Assembly (NCBI GenBank): GCA_010279815.1
Contig: QEOQ01000165.1
Span: forward strand, 801,638 to 865,637
Direction: 5' to 3'
DNA length: 64,000 nt
Source: Brachionus plicatilis
Taxonomy: Eukaryota > Rotifera > Eurotatoria > Ploima > Brachionidae
Of the stretch, positions 24,991 through 35,785 are shown one piece after another. Within the stretch, counting starts at the first letter, position 1; each line of letters opens with the position of its first letter. The position numbers and the translations under genes are program-made. The notes under the pieces were generated by a model that was not told the DNA's origin, ran no database searches, and saw nothing but the letters and a program-made list of their open reading frames with translations.

Positions 24991-25721
24991 TAATTTTTTA
25001 AATAAGTTCAATTTATCAGCTAAGTATATCTGTTAATGTACAAAATTTAGTTTTTTAATTCTAATTTATATTCTTTACCTACCAGTCTTTTGCCTTGGGT
25101 GTTCTACCACGCTTCTTTACAATTTTTTTAAAGCTAAAATTTTTTCTAATAATTTTTACTTTTATTAAATTTTTAATTATTATTAAATAATTTTTAAAAT
25201 AACATTTACATATTCAGGTCCTAAATTTAAATTAAGCTTTATTTAACTGTACCTTCTTTTTACATCTATAGAGTGTATCAAATTGATCAAAATCAAATAT
25301 GAATTTCATATTTAAAAAACTTAAATTTCTTTATCTTTTTCGAATCCAATAATTCTAAAAATGTTTATTAGAGCATACATGGCTTTTGATATTGAAAAAT
25401 ATTTCGTATGCTAAACAATTTTTTTATGCATGTAAAAAATTTTTTTAGATGAAAAAAAAATACATTAGAAGAAGAAAAACCTATTCCCATTTTTATCCAA
25501 GTTTCATAAAAAATTAAAAAGGATTTTTTTTTATTTTAACTTTTTAATTTTTTGATTACAATTATGTAAAAAATTTTTGGTCTATAAAATTTAGTTTTAA
25601 AAATTAAAATCATCAAGTCTTTTTACTTTTTATCAAAATTTTAGATATTACCGAAACTACTTAAATAGTGGGAAAACTGTAATAGTATTTTGCATTTTGC
25701 ATTTAAATTAGTTATCAAAAT
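24991..25721. other. AT-rich intergenic sequence
   Basis: Nothing recognised. Confidence 0.4.
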
Positions 25722-26058
25722 GGTTCTTGGAAGTTCAGTAGAAAAGAACAAAATGAAAAAAAAATTAATATCAATTTTTCTAAAAGTTTAAAATTAGTTC
25801 TGTAAATGCAATATGGTGTAACATTCATAGTTGCATCAAATGTCAGAGTCTGCCAAAGTTTTGCATAATCTGAGCAAAATGCACCAAGTTCGAATATATT
25901 GAACACAAATTTCAGCTAAATTTGCAGAGTTTAGCAGACCTTGATAGCCGATGCAAATATTTATGTTGCACCATCTAGAATTCATAGAACTAATTTTGAA
26001 CTTGAAGAAAAAAAGACAGTCAATTTTTTATCATTTTGTTCTGAATTTCACAAGACCT
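25722..26058. mobile_element. Palindromic MITE (GGTTCTTG...CAAGACC)
   Basis: The left arm GGTTCTTGGAAGTTCAGTAG, then GAACAAAATGA, is inverted at the right (TCATTTTGTTCTGAATTTCA, CAAGACC). Inner segments also pair (TTAGTTCTGTAAATGCAATA versus the inverse of TTCTAGATGGTGCAAC, 25970-26000). No coding; the 63-codon minus frame here is an artefact of the palindrome. Confidence 0.6.
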
Positions 26059-26102
26059 TTTAAAATTGGATTTATAAAAGAATCAAAATTAGACTTTTTG
26101 TC

Positions 26103-26627
26103 GGTCTTGTCGATTATGTGACTACGGAGCCAACTAATTACGTGACTCCGCGACGATGCTGGTTTAGTGACTCCAACAAACAAAAAATAAAAGAAATATT
26201 TTTTTCAAAAATTTATGTGACTTAAAAAAAAATTACGTGACTCCAAATAAAAAAAAATATGTCAATAATAATAATTAAATTTTTTAATAATAATTAGTTT
26301 TTGTGCATCTTTTTACAATGCATTTTAACACCTTTATCATTTTTTAAAAGTTTACCACAAATTGGACTTACCATGTCCACTCCTGGAGTCCATTGGTGAT
26401 TCGGTCTAACAAGTCCAATATTTTTTAAAAGATTAAAAATTTACCATCACTCTCAACGTTCATTTTAGTTGAATTTATTCTAAATTTTTTAAGTTTAAAT
26501 ACTAATACTTAAGAATTATTTCTTTTTTGCTTTAAATTTTTTTGTTTTGAAACAAATTTTTTTAACTGGATTTAAAAATTAAGTGACTCTTTTTTTAAAC
26601 GCCAAAGTCACATAATCGACAAGATCC
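26103..26627. mobile_element. MITE with TCTTGTCGATTATGTGACT inverted ends
   Basis: GGTCTTGTCGATTATGTGAC (26103-26122) is matched by the inverse AGTCACATAATCGACAAGAT (26606-26625). Subterminal GTGACTCC motifs repeat inside. No coding; the target duplication is unclear. Confidence 0.65.
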
Positions 26628-26963
26628 TTTTTTTCTAATAAAAATAAAAAATTAAATTCAAATTATTATTTCAATTACAACTAAATTTAAAAAAAAAATT
26701 TTTCAACCTAATTTCAAGTTTTTAGTAAATTTTATTTTCAGATCGATTTGGAATAGCTCATCCAGTTTAATTAGAGTCTGGCTATAACAAAATCTACGAC
26801 TGATGATTGATGAATTCCTGGTCTATTTGAAATAAATTAATTTTTAAATTTAGATTAAAATTTAATTTAGATGATGGTCGATTAAGACTTTTTTTTTTTT
26901 TTTGATTAACAAAAAAAAGTTATTACATGAACAATGAACAATTTTTTTTAGTTTTATCTCATC

Positions 26964-27741
26964 ATGAATCTTTTTGAAATTTTTATTTTCTCTGTATATT
27001 TTATGATCGGCGACAGCAAACAATCAGATCTGCAAGAGCAAACATACCGCCTAATCGGTTCCCATAACACATACGCACAATATTTGCCATGGTACCCGTG
27101 TCTAAATAGTTCCATAATATTTGAATTTAAAACCCATGAGCCAAATGGTTTGTTGCTTTATTCCCAAAGTCTGCCATACAAGTATATTCAAATTAGTCTA
27201 GTTGACGGCAATATTCGTCTTCGGATGAGAATAGGCGAGAAGGACAACCCAAGAGGAGTCTTTTTGGTCTATGATACGTCACAGCTTAATGACGAAAAGT
27301 GGCACGAAGTCCGATTTGTGAGAAATAACGAGAAAACTATCTTGTCCGTGGACGGCAAAAAATTCTACCATATTCACCAAGAATCAATTTTAAGTGATTT
27401 AATGTTTGGTCAACCGGATTCAAACGAACAAACCAATTCCTTGTTTATTGGTGGTCTGCCAGACACACTGCAAACTTATAATCTAAGTCACGGAACTGTT
27501 CTATTCGAGCCGATTTTCAATGGATTTATCAGGAATGTTAGAGCTGTCAATTGTTCATCGCCTTTTTTAAAACCTTTAGAGGTTGACTCTTACACAAATT
27601 TGCGATTTGTAGTCGAGTCAGGCTCTTGTTCATCGAATCCATGTCTTAATAATGGAGTTTGTTTGATCACAAGTGGATCATCAGTGGCTTTTAAGTGCGA
27701 TTGTACATATACAAATTTTGAAGGCGATTTATGTGAAATAG
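26964..27741 (+). CDS. NRXN: Alpha-neurexin exon 1 (signal peptide, LNS1, EGF1)
   Basis: Start of a 15-exon gene (coding sum 4599 nt, 1532 codons plus stop, all splice phases compatible). ATG 26964 gives MNLFEIFIFSVYFMIGDS, a signal peptide. LNS1 follows (YRLIGSHNTYAQYLPW, FEFKTHEPNGLLLYSQ, WHEVRFVRNN, SLFIGGLPD, FNGFIRNVRAVNCSS), then an EGF repeat (CSSNPCLNNGVC...CDC...GDLCE). The order LNS-EGF-LNS-LNS-EGF-LNS-LNS-EGF-LNS-TM defines alpha-neurexins, presynaptic receptors for neuroligins and other ligands. TTTTTTTAG at 26943-26951 just upstream suggests a spliced 5' leader. The donor is GTAAAA at 27742, phase 1; the open frame runs on to 27803 but only into intron and a hAT element. Confidence 0.9.
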
Positions 27742-27776
27742 GTAAAATTTTTTTGGTTTTATTTTTAGATTTTTTA

Positions 27777-28370
27777 CAGAGTTGGGAAACTGATACTGAA
27801 TAACTGATCAGTATCAGTTAATTTCAGTTATCAGTTAAATTGAAACTGACCGATAACTGATTTTGAATTAACTGAGACTGACTGAAAACTGTTTTACTTT
27901 TGAATTAAAAAGGTTTGAAAATGAACTTGATCTCTATTTAAGTGAAATAAATGAAAAAACAGAATGCAATATCCTAAGTTATTGGAAAAATCGGTCTAGA
28001 GATTTTTAAAGTTTTATCTTTGTTAGTGAGAGATATTTATTCGATTCAAGCCAGCTCGGCAGCTATCGAAAAATATTTATCTGGGTCTACATTTTTGATG
28101 AGACCACATAGAAGTAGATTCACTTATAAAAATTTATCAAATATAATGTTTCTAAAATGTAATAAAAATATATGTAAATATCCGTTTTAAATGTTAATTA
28201 GACTTTAATTTTTATAAACTGTTTAATAAATAAACTAATTGTATCATTTTTCTAATTAACTGATTTTTAACTGATAACTGATACCCATTAACTGAGACTG
28301 ATACTGAACTGATGCTTGAAAAACTGATACTGACTGAAAACTGATTTTTTTATAACTGATCCCAACTCTG
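27777..28370 (+). mobile_element. hAT transposon remnant in neurexin intron 1
   Basis: Termini CAGAGTTGGGA (27777) and the inverse TCCCAACTCTG (28370) are flanked by a perfect 8-bp duplication ATTTTTTA (27769-27776, 28371-28378). Subterminal sequence consists of many AACTGATACTGA-type repeats in both orientations. It contains the C-terminal part of a transposase (27908-28190). An 8-bp duplication, CAGAG ends and the transposase fragment together identify a hAT element, internally deleted. Confidence 0.92.
27908..28190 (+). pseudogene. hAT transposase C-terminal dimerisation domain (hATC), frameshifted
   Basis: The first frame reads ENELDLYLSE...ILSYWKNRSRDF then stops (TAA). A shift of one base continues VLSLLVRDIYSIQASSAAIE, then RPHRSRFTYKNLSNIMFLKCN, to a TAA at 28188-28190. 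This is the canonical hATC pattern (vLs.lard...ip.ssaa.Er, R.rl..e....l.fLk.N). The upstream catalytic region is missing, and the frame is broken at about 28008. It cannot encode active transposase. Confidence 0.88.
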
Positions 28371-28389
28371 ATTTTTTATGAGTTAATTA

Positions 28390-28502
28390 GGTACCTAAAG
28401 AAAAAACACTGTTACCCACAGTTGAGGAACTTTTTAACACAATTTTTCTGTGCCTAACAGCAAATTAAAATATCATTATATTTATTTTTTTATGACTTTT
28501 AA
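28390..28502 (-). repeat. Inverted copy of the 17925-18020 repeat
   Basis: Reads CTGTTACCCACAGTTGAG, then TTTCTGTGCCTAACAG and ATTAAAATATCATTAT, the reverse complement of 17925-18020. Confidence 0.7.
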
Positions 28503-28865
28503 ACGGAGATAAATTCTTCACAGAATTTATTTGATCACAGAATTTTGAAGAATGTTTGGAAGAAAGGATTGTTTAATTATAGTAACTTTGTTGTTTTACT
28601 CAAAGTAATTGTTTGATTTTTGGCTAGAACGAAAAGTTCAACAGAATTTTGTAGAAGACTAAACAAGTCAATTCGTTATGACTAAAATAACTCAGTACAG
28701 ATATTGTAAGCTTCTAAGATTAATTTACGATAAAAAAAATAGATTAAAATTATAATTGTTATTAAACAAGGGAATTAAAAGCTAACATCACTAGTAAAAG
28801 GTAATCAGGCCTGATAATTAGAATCCTTTAAATAACTAGGATTCAGCTGTTAATTTTTTGAGGGT

Positions 28866-29185
28866 TTATATTTTACTCAGTATCTAATTAAATTTTATAG
28901 TACCAAAAAATGTATAAATCAGTTTTATTGGAAAAAAAATGTAATTTTTCATGTTTTATAAAATTTAATTTAATTATATAAAAGTTATACTTAGATTTAT
29001 TAAAGAAATTAAAAAAAAAATAAAAATAAACAAAATTCCTTATTTTTAGCCTATCGAGCTGATCTTTTAACAACAACATCTTTAAATTTATCTTTATATG
29101 CTTAAAAAATGATGTTGGTATTTGATACTACATAAAATATAATTAGGTACTGAATATAATATTTTATGTACTGAGTAAAATATAA
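28866..29185. mobile_element. MITE with TATATTTTACTCAGTA ends, short copy
   Basis: TTATATTTTACTCAGTATCT at the left, and the inverse TACTGAGTAAAATATAA at the right. Internal landmarks (AGCCTATCGAGCTGATCTTT, TTAACAACAACATCTTTA) are shared with the longer copy at 59565-60259. No coding. Confidence 0.7.
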
Positions 29186-29468
29186 GACTTTTTTAAGTAT
29201 CTGATAAAATATAAGAAGAAAAATATATATATTCTATAAAATTTTAAATTAATTAATATTTCACTATTTGTTATAATAAGCACAATTAATTAAGATTGCG
29301 TTGATGTTATTTCGATAAAAAACTTTTCGTGAATATTTATTATTTTCTGATGTTAATAAAATATGTAAATTTTGAAGCTTCATTTTGATTATGATATTTT
29401 AAGATTTTTAAAAACTTTGGTCCAACTTTTCTTTAAAAAAAAAATTAAACTATTATTAAATTAGTAAG

Positions 29469-29839
29469 TAGTTTCTATTTATTTGTTTATATTTTTACCA
29501 AAAGTTACTATTTTTTACTAATTTTTACTAATTTTTACTCTAATTTAGGTAAATAAAGGTAAAATGTGGTAAAAATAAGTAAAAAAATTAACAAATTTTT
29601 TTATTCCTAATAAACTAGCAGTCCGATCATCCGTCATTTTTATCCAACACTTTATCAATTACCTACAGTACAATATAAACTAACTTGTACACGTTTGTCG
29701 ACTCTTCCGCAACTTAGTAAAAACAGAGTAAAAATTAGTAAAAATTAGAAAAAAATTAGTAAAAAATAGTAAAAAAAAGTAAAAAAAAGTAAAAAAAGTA
29801 ACTTTTTGTAAAAATAATTACAAATAAATAGAAACTAAT
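29469..29839. mobile_element. Palindromic MITE (TAGTTTCTATTTATTTG ends) with nested half foldback
   Basis: TAGTTTCTATTTATTTGT is inverted at ACAAATAAATAGAAACTA (29820-29838). The arms consist of TTTTTACTAA-type repeats. Near its centre (29664-29715) lies CTACAGTACAATATAAACTA then ACTTGTACACG, one arm of the CAGTACA...AACTAACTTGTAC foldback family found at 36397, 39626 and 48120. Confidence 0.65.
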
Positions 29840-30047
29840 TTTTTCAAAATTTATTAGAAAAAATTAAATATTCAAAAAATTGAGCTTATTTTTGGCCTTT
29901 TCATTTTTACCAAATTTTACGTAAAATTACCAGAAATCCACTTATCAAATCAGCACTGTAAGCCATTTAAAATTTTCAAAAAATTATTTCAATTTTAAAA
30001 AGTAATTGAAAAATTGGATGGATTTGCTGAAGCAATTTTTTTTTAAG

Positions 30048-31403
30048 TCAGACCGCCAATTTCCAATCAAGAATTGACCTTAAATGGAAAAGATTATTTC
30101 ATGATCGAAATTCCTGTATCAGAAGAAGACTCGACACCTGCTATTCTGCCTTCATACGAAGTTGAATTTAATGTCGAATTTAAAACAAGTCGATCGACAG
30201 GCTTGCTGATTTATGCTGGCGATGTGAGTGATTATTTTGTTCTTGGTCTGCAAGATGGTGCCATATTCTACAAGCTAAACATCCGAGGAGAAGTCATCGA
30301 AAAAAGCCTGGCCATACCTGGTACATATTTGAATAACAATCATTGGCATTCGGTCAAATTTACAAGAAAATTTCGAAGCATTCAAATAGTGATAGATGAT
30401 TTAAAAAAAGATGAGTCAAATTTGGCCGGCCAATTCATGTCAATGTCAAATAAATTTGTTTATGTCGGCGGTGTACCAAAAAAGAACACAATTTACAGAG
30501 CTATTTACAAAAATTTTATCGGATGCATCCGCAATGTCACCTACAAAAGCGACACTAGTTCCTTGAACTTGATTTCTTTGCTTCTGAACAATTCTCATTT
30601 GGTCAAGGAGAATGGCAAAATCGAAAGAACATGCCAACAAGTAATGCAGCCCATAACCTTTTCGTCTCCAAATTCCTATATACCAATCTTAGAGTGGACA
30701 AATTATCCTTCAATCAATTCATTTACAATTGAATTTCAGACAAACGAAAAAAATGCTGTCTTGGCATACATTTTGGGAGCAGAAAATTTTCAACACCGGG
30801 CTCACATTGACCATTTAATGCGCTCCCGACTCTTGTCGCTCAATCGACACTTTTTTTCCCTAGAGATTCACAACAGTTTTTTGAATGCATATTTTAACTT
30901 GGGCACCAACTACATCCGCCATGAAGTGGTTCATGTACAAATTTCGGACGGCAGGTCTCATCAACTTACAGTGGAACTCAACCAGCAATATGCCATCTTC
31001 AAATTTGACCAAAATCCAGAAACATCTATTCGAATCAGTTCGTCAGACTCCGATTTGCTTGAGTTACAGAGTCCATTAGTTATTGGCGGAATTCATCCAA
31101 ATCATAGGTCATTGTCCGGACACAGTCCGTCGACCAGAGTTCCACCTTACTTTTATTCGGCCATGCTTGGCAATGGCTATGTGGGCTGCATTTTAGATCT
31201 TGACATAAATGGCCAGAGTGTTAATTTGACATATTTTGCTGGCTTGGAGGGCGTTAGCGGAGTGAATTCAGATGTATGTTCGCCGATGCCAAACCAGTGT
31301 GACATTGGCCAGTGTTTGAATGAAGGAATATGCATTGAAGGATGGAATAGATTTGAGTGTGATTGTTCCTCTACTGGATTCAATGGTCCGATCTGTAATC
31401 AGC
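30048..31403 (+). CDS. NRXN: Alpha-neurexin exon 2 (LNS2, LNS3, EGF2)
   Basis: Acceptor TTTTTTTTAAG (30037-30047); joins exon 1 in phase 1 to read CEI-V-RPPISNQELTLNGKD. LNS2: YEVEFNVEFKTSRSTGLLIY, WHSVKFTRKFRSIQIVIDD, VYVGGVPK, FIGCIRNVTY. LNS3: FTIEFQTNEKNAVLAYIL, HQLTVELNQQYAIFKFD, LVIGGIHPN, YVGCILDLDINGQSVNL. EGF2: CDIGQCLNEGICIEGW...CDC...GPICN. The donor is GTAAGT at 31404, leaving one base. The TTG at 30074 is an internal codon, not a start. Domain order and the Gly-Cys-ile pairs at each LNS end are those of the neurexin family. Confidence 0.9.
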
Positions 31404-31565
31404 GTAAGTACAAAATTTACCAGAATTTAAATGCTGATTATTGAATTTTAAATTACAAATAAAAATTGGGTATATTTTTTGTCAGTAGATTAATAGATAT
31501 TATTTTTATAATAATAGATAAAAAAATTAACACTCTAACACCTGAAATTTTTTTTATTTGCTAAG

Positions 31566-32555
31566 TACTGAAGGGGTCCAAAAAACCCCTCTAATATAAT
31601 ATGCTTTTTAGGTTGTATAAATTACCATAATTACTAAAAATATGCAAGTAAATATACCGAATGTAACAATAAATATTTTTTGTATTAATTTTGTTTTGAT
31701 TTAAAAAAAATTTTATTATTTTAAGAAAAAATTTGATATAAATACGGGAAAAAAATATTTGTTAAAACTTTTTTTTTTTATTTGCATTACTGGTTCTTAA
31801 CAATTTTTACCATCTCCCCTTCACAAGGACCAAATTTAAATTACATTTGATCCTTGTGAAACAATTGAATTTTTTACATTTATCACAAGTAAAGCTCCAT
31901 TTTTTCCGTAATGGAAAAAATCGAGCTTCATAAATTCTTGACCACATGGCTTTGAGAGGAACATTTTGGCATAAAACACCTCTTGTACAATAAATATCGA
32001 TAAAAGCTGATGTATCTCAAGCTTTCGGGTGACAATTCGTACAATTCAATTTAAATTTATCATGGACAAGTCAAAAATAATGAAAAATGCAATAGTTAGG
32101 TCTCATTTTTTATGCTTAGCATACCTTTTTGACTTAACTTTCTCATTAAAAATTTATAAATTTTCAAAATTTTAGACTTGTCTCTTCTTCGTCATTCAAT
32201 CAGACCCATATCGTTCCTTTTTTCGAAGTTTTTTCATTATTAGTTTCTTCTTATTCAGGTTATTTATTATCTGAGTCTTCATCTGAGTCATATTCAGTAT
32301 AAGGTTGATTTGATGTTTCCATTTCTTCTTCAAAATCATTATCAATGTCATCGTTTTCCTCATAATCACTATATTTATCATCAGAGACTTCAGATTAGGT
32401 ATTATCCGCATTACTAAGAAGTTCAACAGCTTTTCAACAAGACATGGTTCAAAAAATTATTATTTATTATTTATTCAAAAGCATAATTACACATGTCTTT
32501 GATTTATTTTACGAAATAAAAGAGAATATTTTTGGAGGATCCAAAAAACCCCTAT
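31566..32555 (-). mobile_element. Possible piggyBac-like transposon remnant in neurexin intron 2
   Basis: GTCCAAAAAACCCCT occurs near both ends (about 31575-31589), with ATCCAAAAAACCCCT at 32540-32554; each copy is itself partly palindromic (GGGGT...ACCCC). On the minus strand a decayed frame is acidic (SDDKYSDYEENDDIDNDFEE, 32390-32280). Further along is a Cys-rich stretch with KKWSFTCDKCKKFNC near 31920-31870, reminiscent of the C-terminal cysteine motif of piggyBac-derived proteins. No TTAA duplication was seen and the frame is broken, so this is a suggestion only. Confidence 0.35.
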
Positions 32556-33099
32556 CCAGTTTTAACGTTTTATTTTTTTTTGTATGAAAATAAAAATATT
32601 TTGTTATCAAAATTAATTAATTATAATATTTTTTTTTGATTTTATATATTCACTGTTAATTTGTTAGAAAAAAATCATAATGTTATTGTCTTTATTTTAA
32701 TAGTGTGTTATGAATTGATTTTGATTTTATTTTTTAAATTTGTGGATAAGTTTAATGAGGGCCTTTATTTAATACAAAGTTAATGTAACTTTGATCATTT
32801 AAATTAATTCATCCAATTTTTTCTTTGCTTATTTTTGATTTTTCTCTCCTGAAGCAGTTGAATTTCAGATAAATTATTAAATTTTTTTAATGGATAAATT
32901 CTCATCGAGATTAGAGTTAGAAGCGTGCGCCAAAATTAATTTATAAGCAAAATTTTATCGCTTCAAACACTAACTTGGTCTGATAGGGACTAGATATTTT
33001 TTATCAAAATAATGTACCAAATGATAACAAAACACTGATTAACAATTTAGACAGGTATCAACGAGGTGTTTCGATTTTCTCAGTCAAACTTTGCTATTC

Positions 33100-33110
33100 T
33101 ATATAAAAGC
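33100..33110 (+). promoter_or_regulatory. TATA box of the nested DHPS gene
   Basis: TATATAAAAGC followed by GCTTCC, 75 bp before the DHPS ATG. This position would allow a short 5' untranslated region. Predicted from sequence only. Confidence 0.55.
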
Positions 33111-33184
33111 GCTTCCAACTTTTGGTGAGCTTTTTAGAAAAATATCCAAAAAAAATTTTTCAAAACTTTTGAGACTCTCAAAAA

Positions 33185-34390
33185 ATGTCTGTTAACGGAG
33201 TGAATCAAAGTCTGGCTCTGGCAAAAAATTTGCAGAACAAAAACACAGACCAACAAATGAACAACAAAATAGCCCAACTGGTAAATGACGCTTTTGAAAA
33301 AGTGATGGAAATTGATGCCAAAGTAGAAAACCCGGTTGAAGTTCGCGGCTTCAACTTCGAGGGTTCCTTTAGTTACGACAAATTGTTTGATTCTTTCAAA
33401 ACAACAGGCTTTCAAGCCACATCTTTTGCCAATGCTGTTGAAGAAATAAACAGGATGATTGAATGCAAACTTAAGCCAGTTGACTTGGACTGTGACAAGG
33501 TTACTCAAGCAGCCAAAGAATTTGAAGCCATGTCTGCCAAATTGGCCGCCAACAATGAATATTTCTCAATTGTTCAGCAAACAAATTGTACAATTTTTCT
33601 AGGCTACACTTCCAACATGATCTCGTGTGGTGCACGAGAATCAATTCACTTTCTGGTCAAAAACAAAATGGTCGATGCCATAGTGACTACTTGTGGTGGC
33701 ATTGAAGAGGACTTCATGAAATGCATGAAACCATCTCTCATGGGCTCATATGATTACGATGGTGTCCAGTCGAGAATCGACGGTCTGAACCGCATCGGCA
33801 ACACATTTGTGCCAAATGACAACTACAGACTTTTTGAAGAGTGGCTCTTGAAAATTCTTGATCAAATGCTCATCGAGCAAAAAGAACAAAACATTAACTG
33901 GACACCATCTAAATTGATCAATCGTCTTGGCAAAGAGATCAACCACCACGATTCAGTTTACTACTGGGCTTACAAGAACAACATACCAGTGTTTTGTCCA
34001 GCAGTCACAGATGGTGCAATTGGTGACACGCTATTCTATCATGCGTTCACCAATCCAGGTCTAAGAATAGACATTGTTGAAGACATTCAAAGAATGGATC
34101 TGTTGGCCTTGTTCGCTGTTAACACTGGCGCAATCATTCTTGGCGGTGGCACCTCCAAACACCACATCCTAAACGCTAATTGCATGAGAAATGGTGTCAA
34201 TTTTAGTGTGTTCATTAACACAGGACAGCCGTTTGATGGCTCCGATTCGGGTGCTCAGCCTAACGAGGCGTACTCTTGGGCCAAAATTCGCTTGGACGCT
34301 GCCCCAGTCAAAATTTATGGAGAAGCTTCGTTCATTTTTCCTCTGTTAGTCTCTCAAACTTTTGCAAAAAATTTTCCTATTAAAAATTAA
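33185..34390 (+). CDS. DHPS: Deoxyhypusine synthase, intronless, nested in neurexin intron 2
   Basis: 401 codons from ATG 33185 to TAA. DHPS transfers an aminobutyl group from spermidine to one lysine of eIF5A using NAD, the first step of hypusine synthesis (cytosol, homotetramer). Visible family motifs: VRGFNFEGSFSYDKL, TTGFQATSFANAV, IFLGYTSNMISCGARESIHF (about residue 137), VTTCGGIEEDF, NRIGNTFVPNDNY, NWTPSKLINRLGKEIN, SVYYWAYKNNIPVFCPAVTD, ILGGGTSKHH (about 318), FDGSDSGAQPNEAYSW (about 349). The catalytic lysine is in AAPVKIYGEAS (residue 376, matching Lys329 of the human enzyme), and the catalytic His lies in the KHH motif. It is longer than the human enzyme (369) by an N-terminal extension and a longer linker before TNCTIFLGYTSN. 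It is a single uninterrupted frame, same strand as neurexin; either a retrocopy or an ancestrally intronless gene. All key residues are intact, so likely functional. Confidence 0.95.
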   Translation: MSVNGVNQSLALAKNLQNKNTDQQMNNKIAQLVNDAFEKVMEIDAKVENPVEVRGFNFEGSFSYDKLFDSFKTTGFQATSFANAVEEINRMIECKLKPVDLDCDKVTQAAKEFEAMSAKLAANNEYFSIVQQTNCTIFLGYTSNMISCGARESIHFLVKNKMVDAIVTTCGGIEEDFMKCMKPSLMGSYDYDGVQSRIDGLNRIGNTFVPNDNYRLFEEWLLKILDQMLIEQKEQNINWTPSKLINRLGKEINHHDSVYYWAYKNNIPVFCPAVTDGAIGDTLFYHAFTNPGLRIDIVEDIQRMDLLALFAVNTGAIILGGGTSKHHILNANCMRNGVNFSVFINTGQPFDGSDSGAQPNEAYSWAKIRLDAAPVKIYGEASFIFPLLVSQTFAKNFPIKN

Positions 34391-34426
34391 ACTTGAAAAG
34401 TTCCTAAAAACTTTATTTAAATGTTT

Positions 34427-34432
34427 AATAAA
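34427..34432 (+). terminator. Poly(A) signal of DHPS
   Basis: AATAAA 37 bp after the DHPS stop, followed by a short A run (34442-34449). Confidence 0.5.
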
Positions 34433-34466
34433 TTTTTATATAAAAAAAATATTTATTCAACAACTA

Positions 34467-35120
34467 AAAGTGGATGCCATTTTTCGTGCTATCTAATTTT
34501 TTTAATTGATATCAAATTTAATTTAATTTTTTAATAAGAAATAGAAGAATAAGAAAGAAAGTAAACAACTTTTGGAATTTAATTTATGAAATTTATAAAA
34601 CATGTGGTCAAAAATTTGAAAAAATTTTAATTCATACTTTAATGAAAATATGTTGATCGAATTTTTTTAAAAGTATGCAAGCTATTATTATCCATCTTTT
34701 TTAATTTGATACCAATTAAAAAAATTAGATAGCTAATAATAATCTTTGAAATTTAATTTATCAAATTTTAATTTATGATCTAGTTTTTTGTAAAAATCAT
34801 GACCGAATATTTTTTCAGTACGATAAATTTTATTAAAATTAAAAGGATGCCATTTTTCATGCTAGCAATTTTTCGTGCTATTTATTATATTTTAATTGAT
34901 ATCAAATCAAATTAAAACACGAGAATTTTTGAGAAAGAAAGGAAACAAATTTTGGAATTTAATTTATGAAATTTTTGAAACATGTGTTCAAAAATTTAAA
35001 AAAAAGTTGTTATCTAACTTAGTGAAAATATCATGATCGAATATTTTTTTTATTATTATAAATATTGTTTTATTTAAAAAGATGCTATTTTTCATGCAAG
35101 CTATTTTTATAACTAACTAA
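34467..35120 (+). repeat. Imperfect tandem repeats downstream of DHPS
   Basis: GGATGCCATTTTTCGTGCTA-type starts recur at about 34471, 34845 and (degenerate) 35081. Each full unit contains AATTGATATCAAAT, GGAATTTAATTTATGAAATT and ACATGTG(G/T)TCAAAAATTT, and ends with ATGATCGAATATTTTTT. Copies are diverged and unequal in length. Confidence 0.7.
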
Positions 35121-35785
35121 TTTTAATTAGTGTAATCGATCTTGGGATGATCGCCGCTCACGATATTTTTTTTTGTTTAAAAATAAACTGAATGAATTTA
35201 ATAAGATAATATTCATACAAATGATCATTTTTGCAGAATTATCAATCTCAATGAAGCTTATTTTCATACAAAGAAGGAGTTAATTTTCTTTAAGGAAGGT
35301 TTATTGATCAAAGTCTTACAAAAGAATGATTTGAATACTCTTGATTCATTTTGTTTAAAGGTTTTAAAGTAAAATGTAGTTTCAATTTTTAGAGCAATTT
35401 AAAATTTTCAATTTTCAATTTGAATGCTTTTACAATTTATAAATTTGTAAGCTTATCAATTTTGATGCAAAACTATTAAACAAATTATGAACATAAAATT
35501 GGATTTTTTAAACTTTTTAATTTATTTAGCATTTGATTATTTTGATTTTTTTAAAGAATCTTTTTAAACACAATTAAAAATTAAAAAAAATATAATTAGA
35601 AATAATAGACCGAGCGACCGTCGCTTGAGCGAAATGGCTTTCGATTAATTGATATCTAATACTTTTAGTTGGTATCAAAACCAATTGGTAATTGCTATAG
35701 CTTTAAATTAGATATCAAAAAAAATAAGCGCAAAAAAATCAGCATTTTATTTTTATTTTATTTTTTAAAAATTTTTTACGCATAG
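35121..35785. other. Remainder of neurexin intron 2
   Basis: AT-rich with no feature recognised; a less AT-rich patch at 35607-35645 (ACCGAGCGACCGTCGCTTGA) has partial inverted symmetry (AGCGAC/GTCGCT). Confidence 0.4.

Noticed and set aside
27742..27803. Read-through end of the neurexin exon 1 frame
   Set aside because: Lies beyond a GTAAAA donor and enters the hAT element; the next exon joins in phase at 30048.
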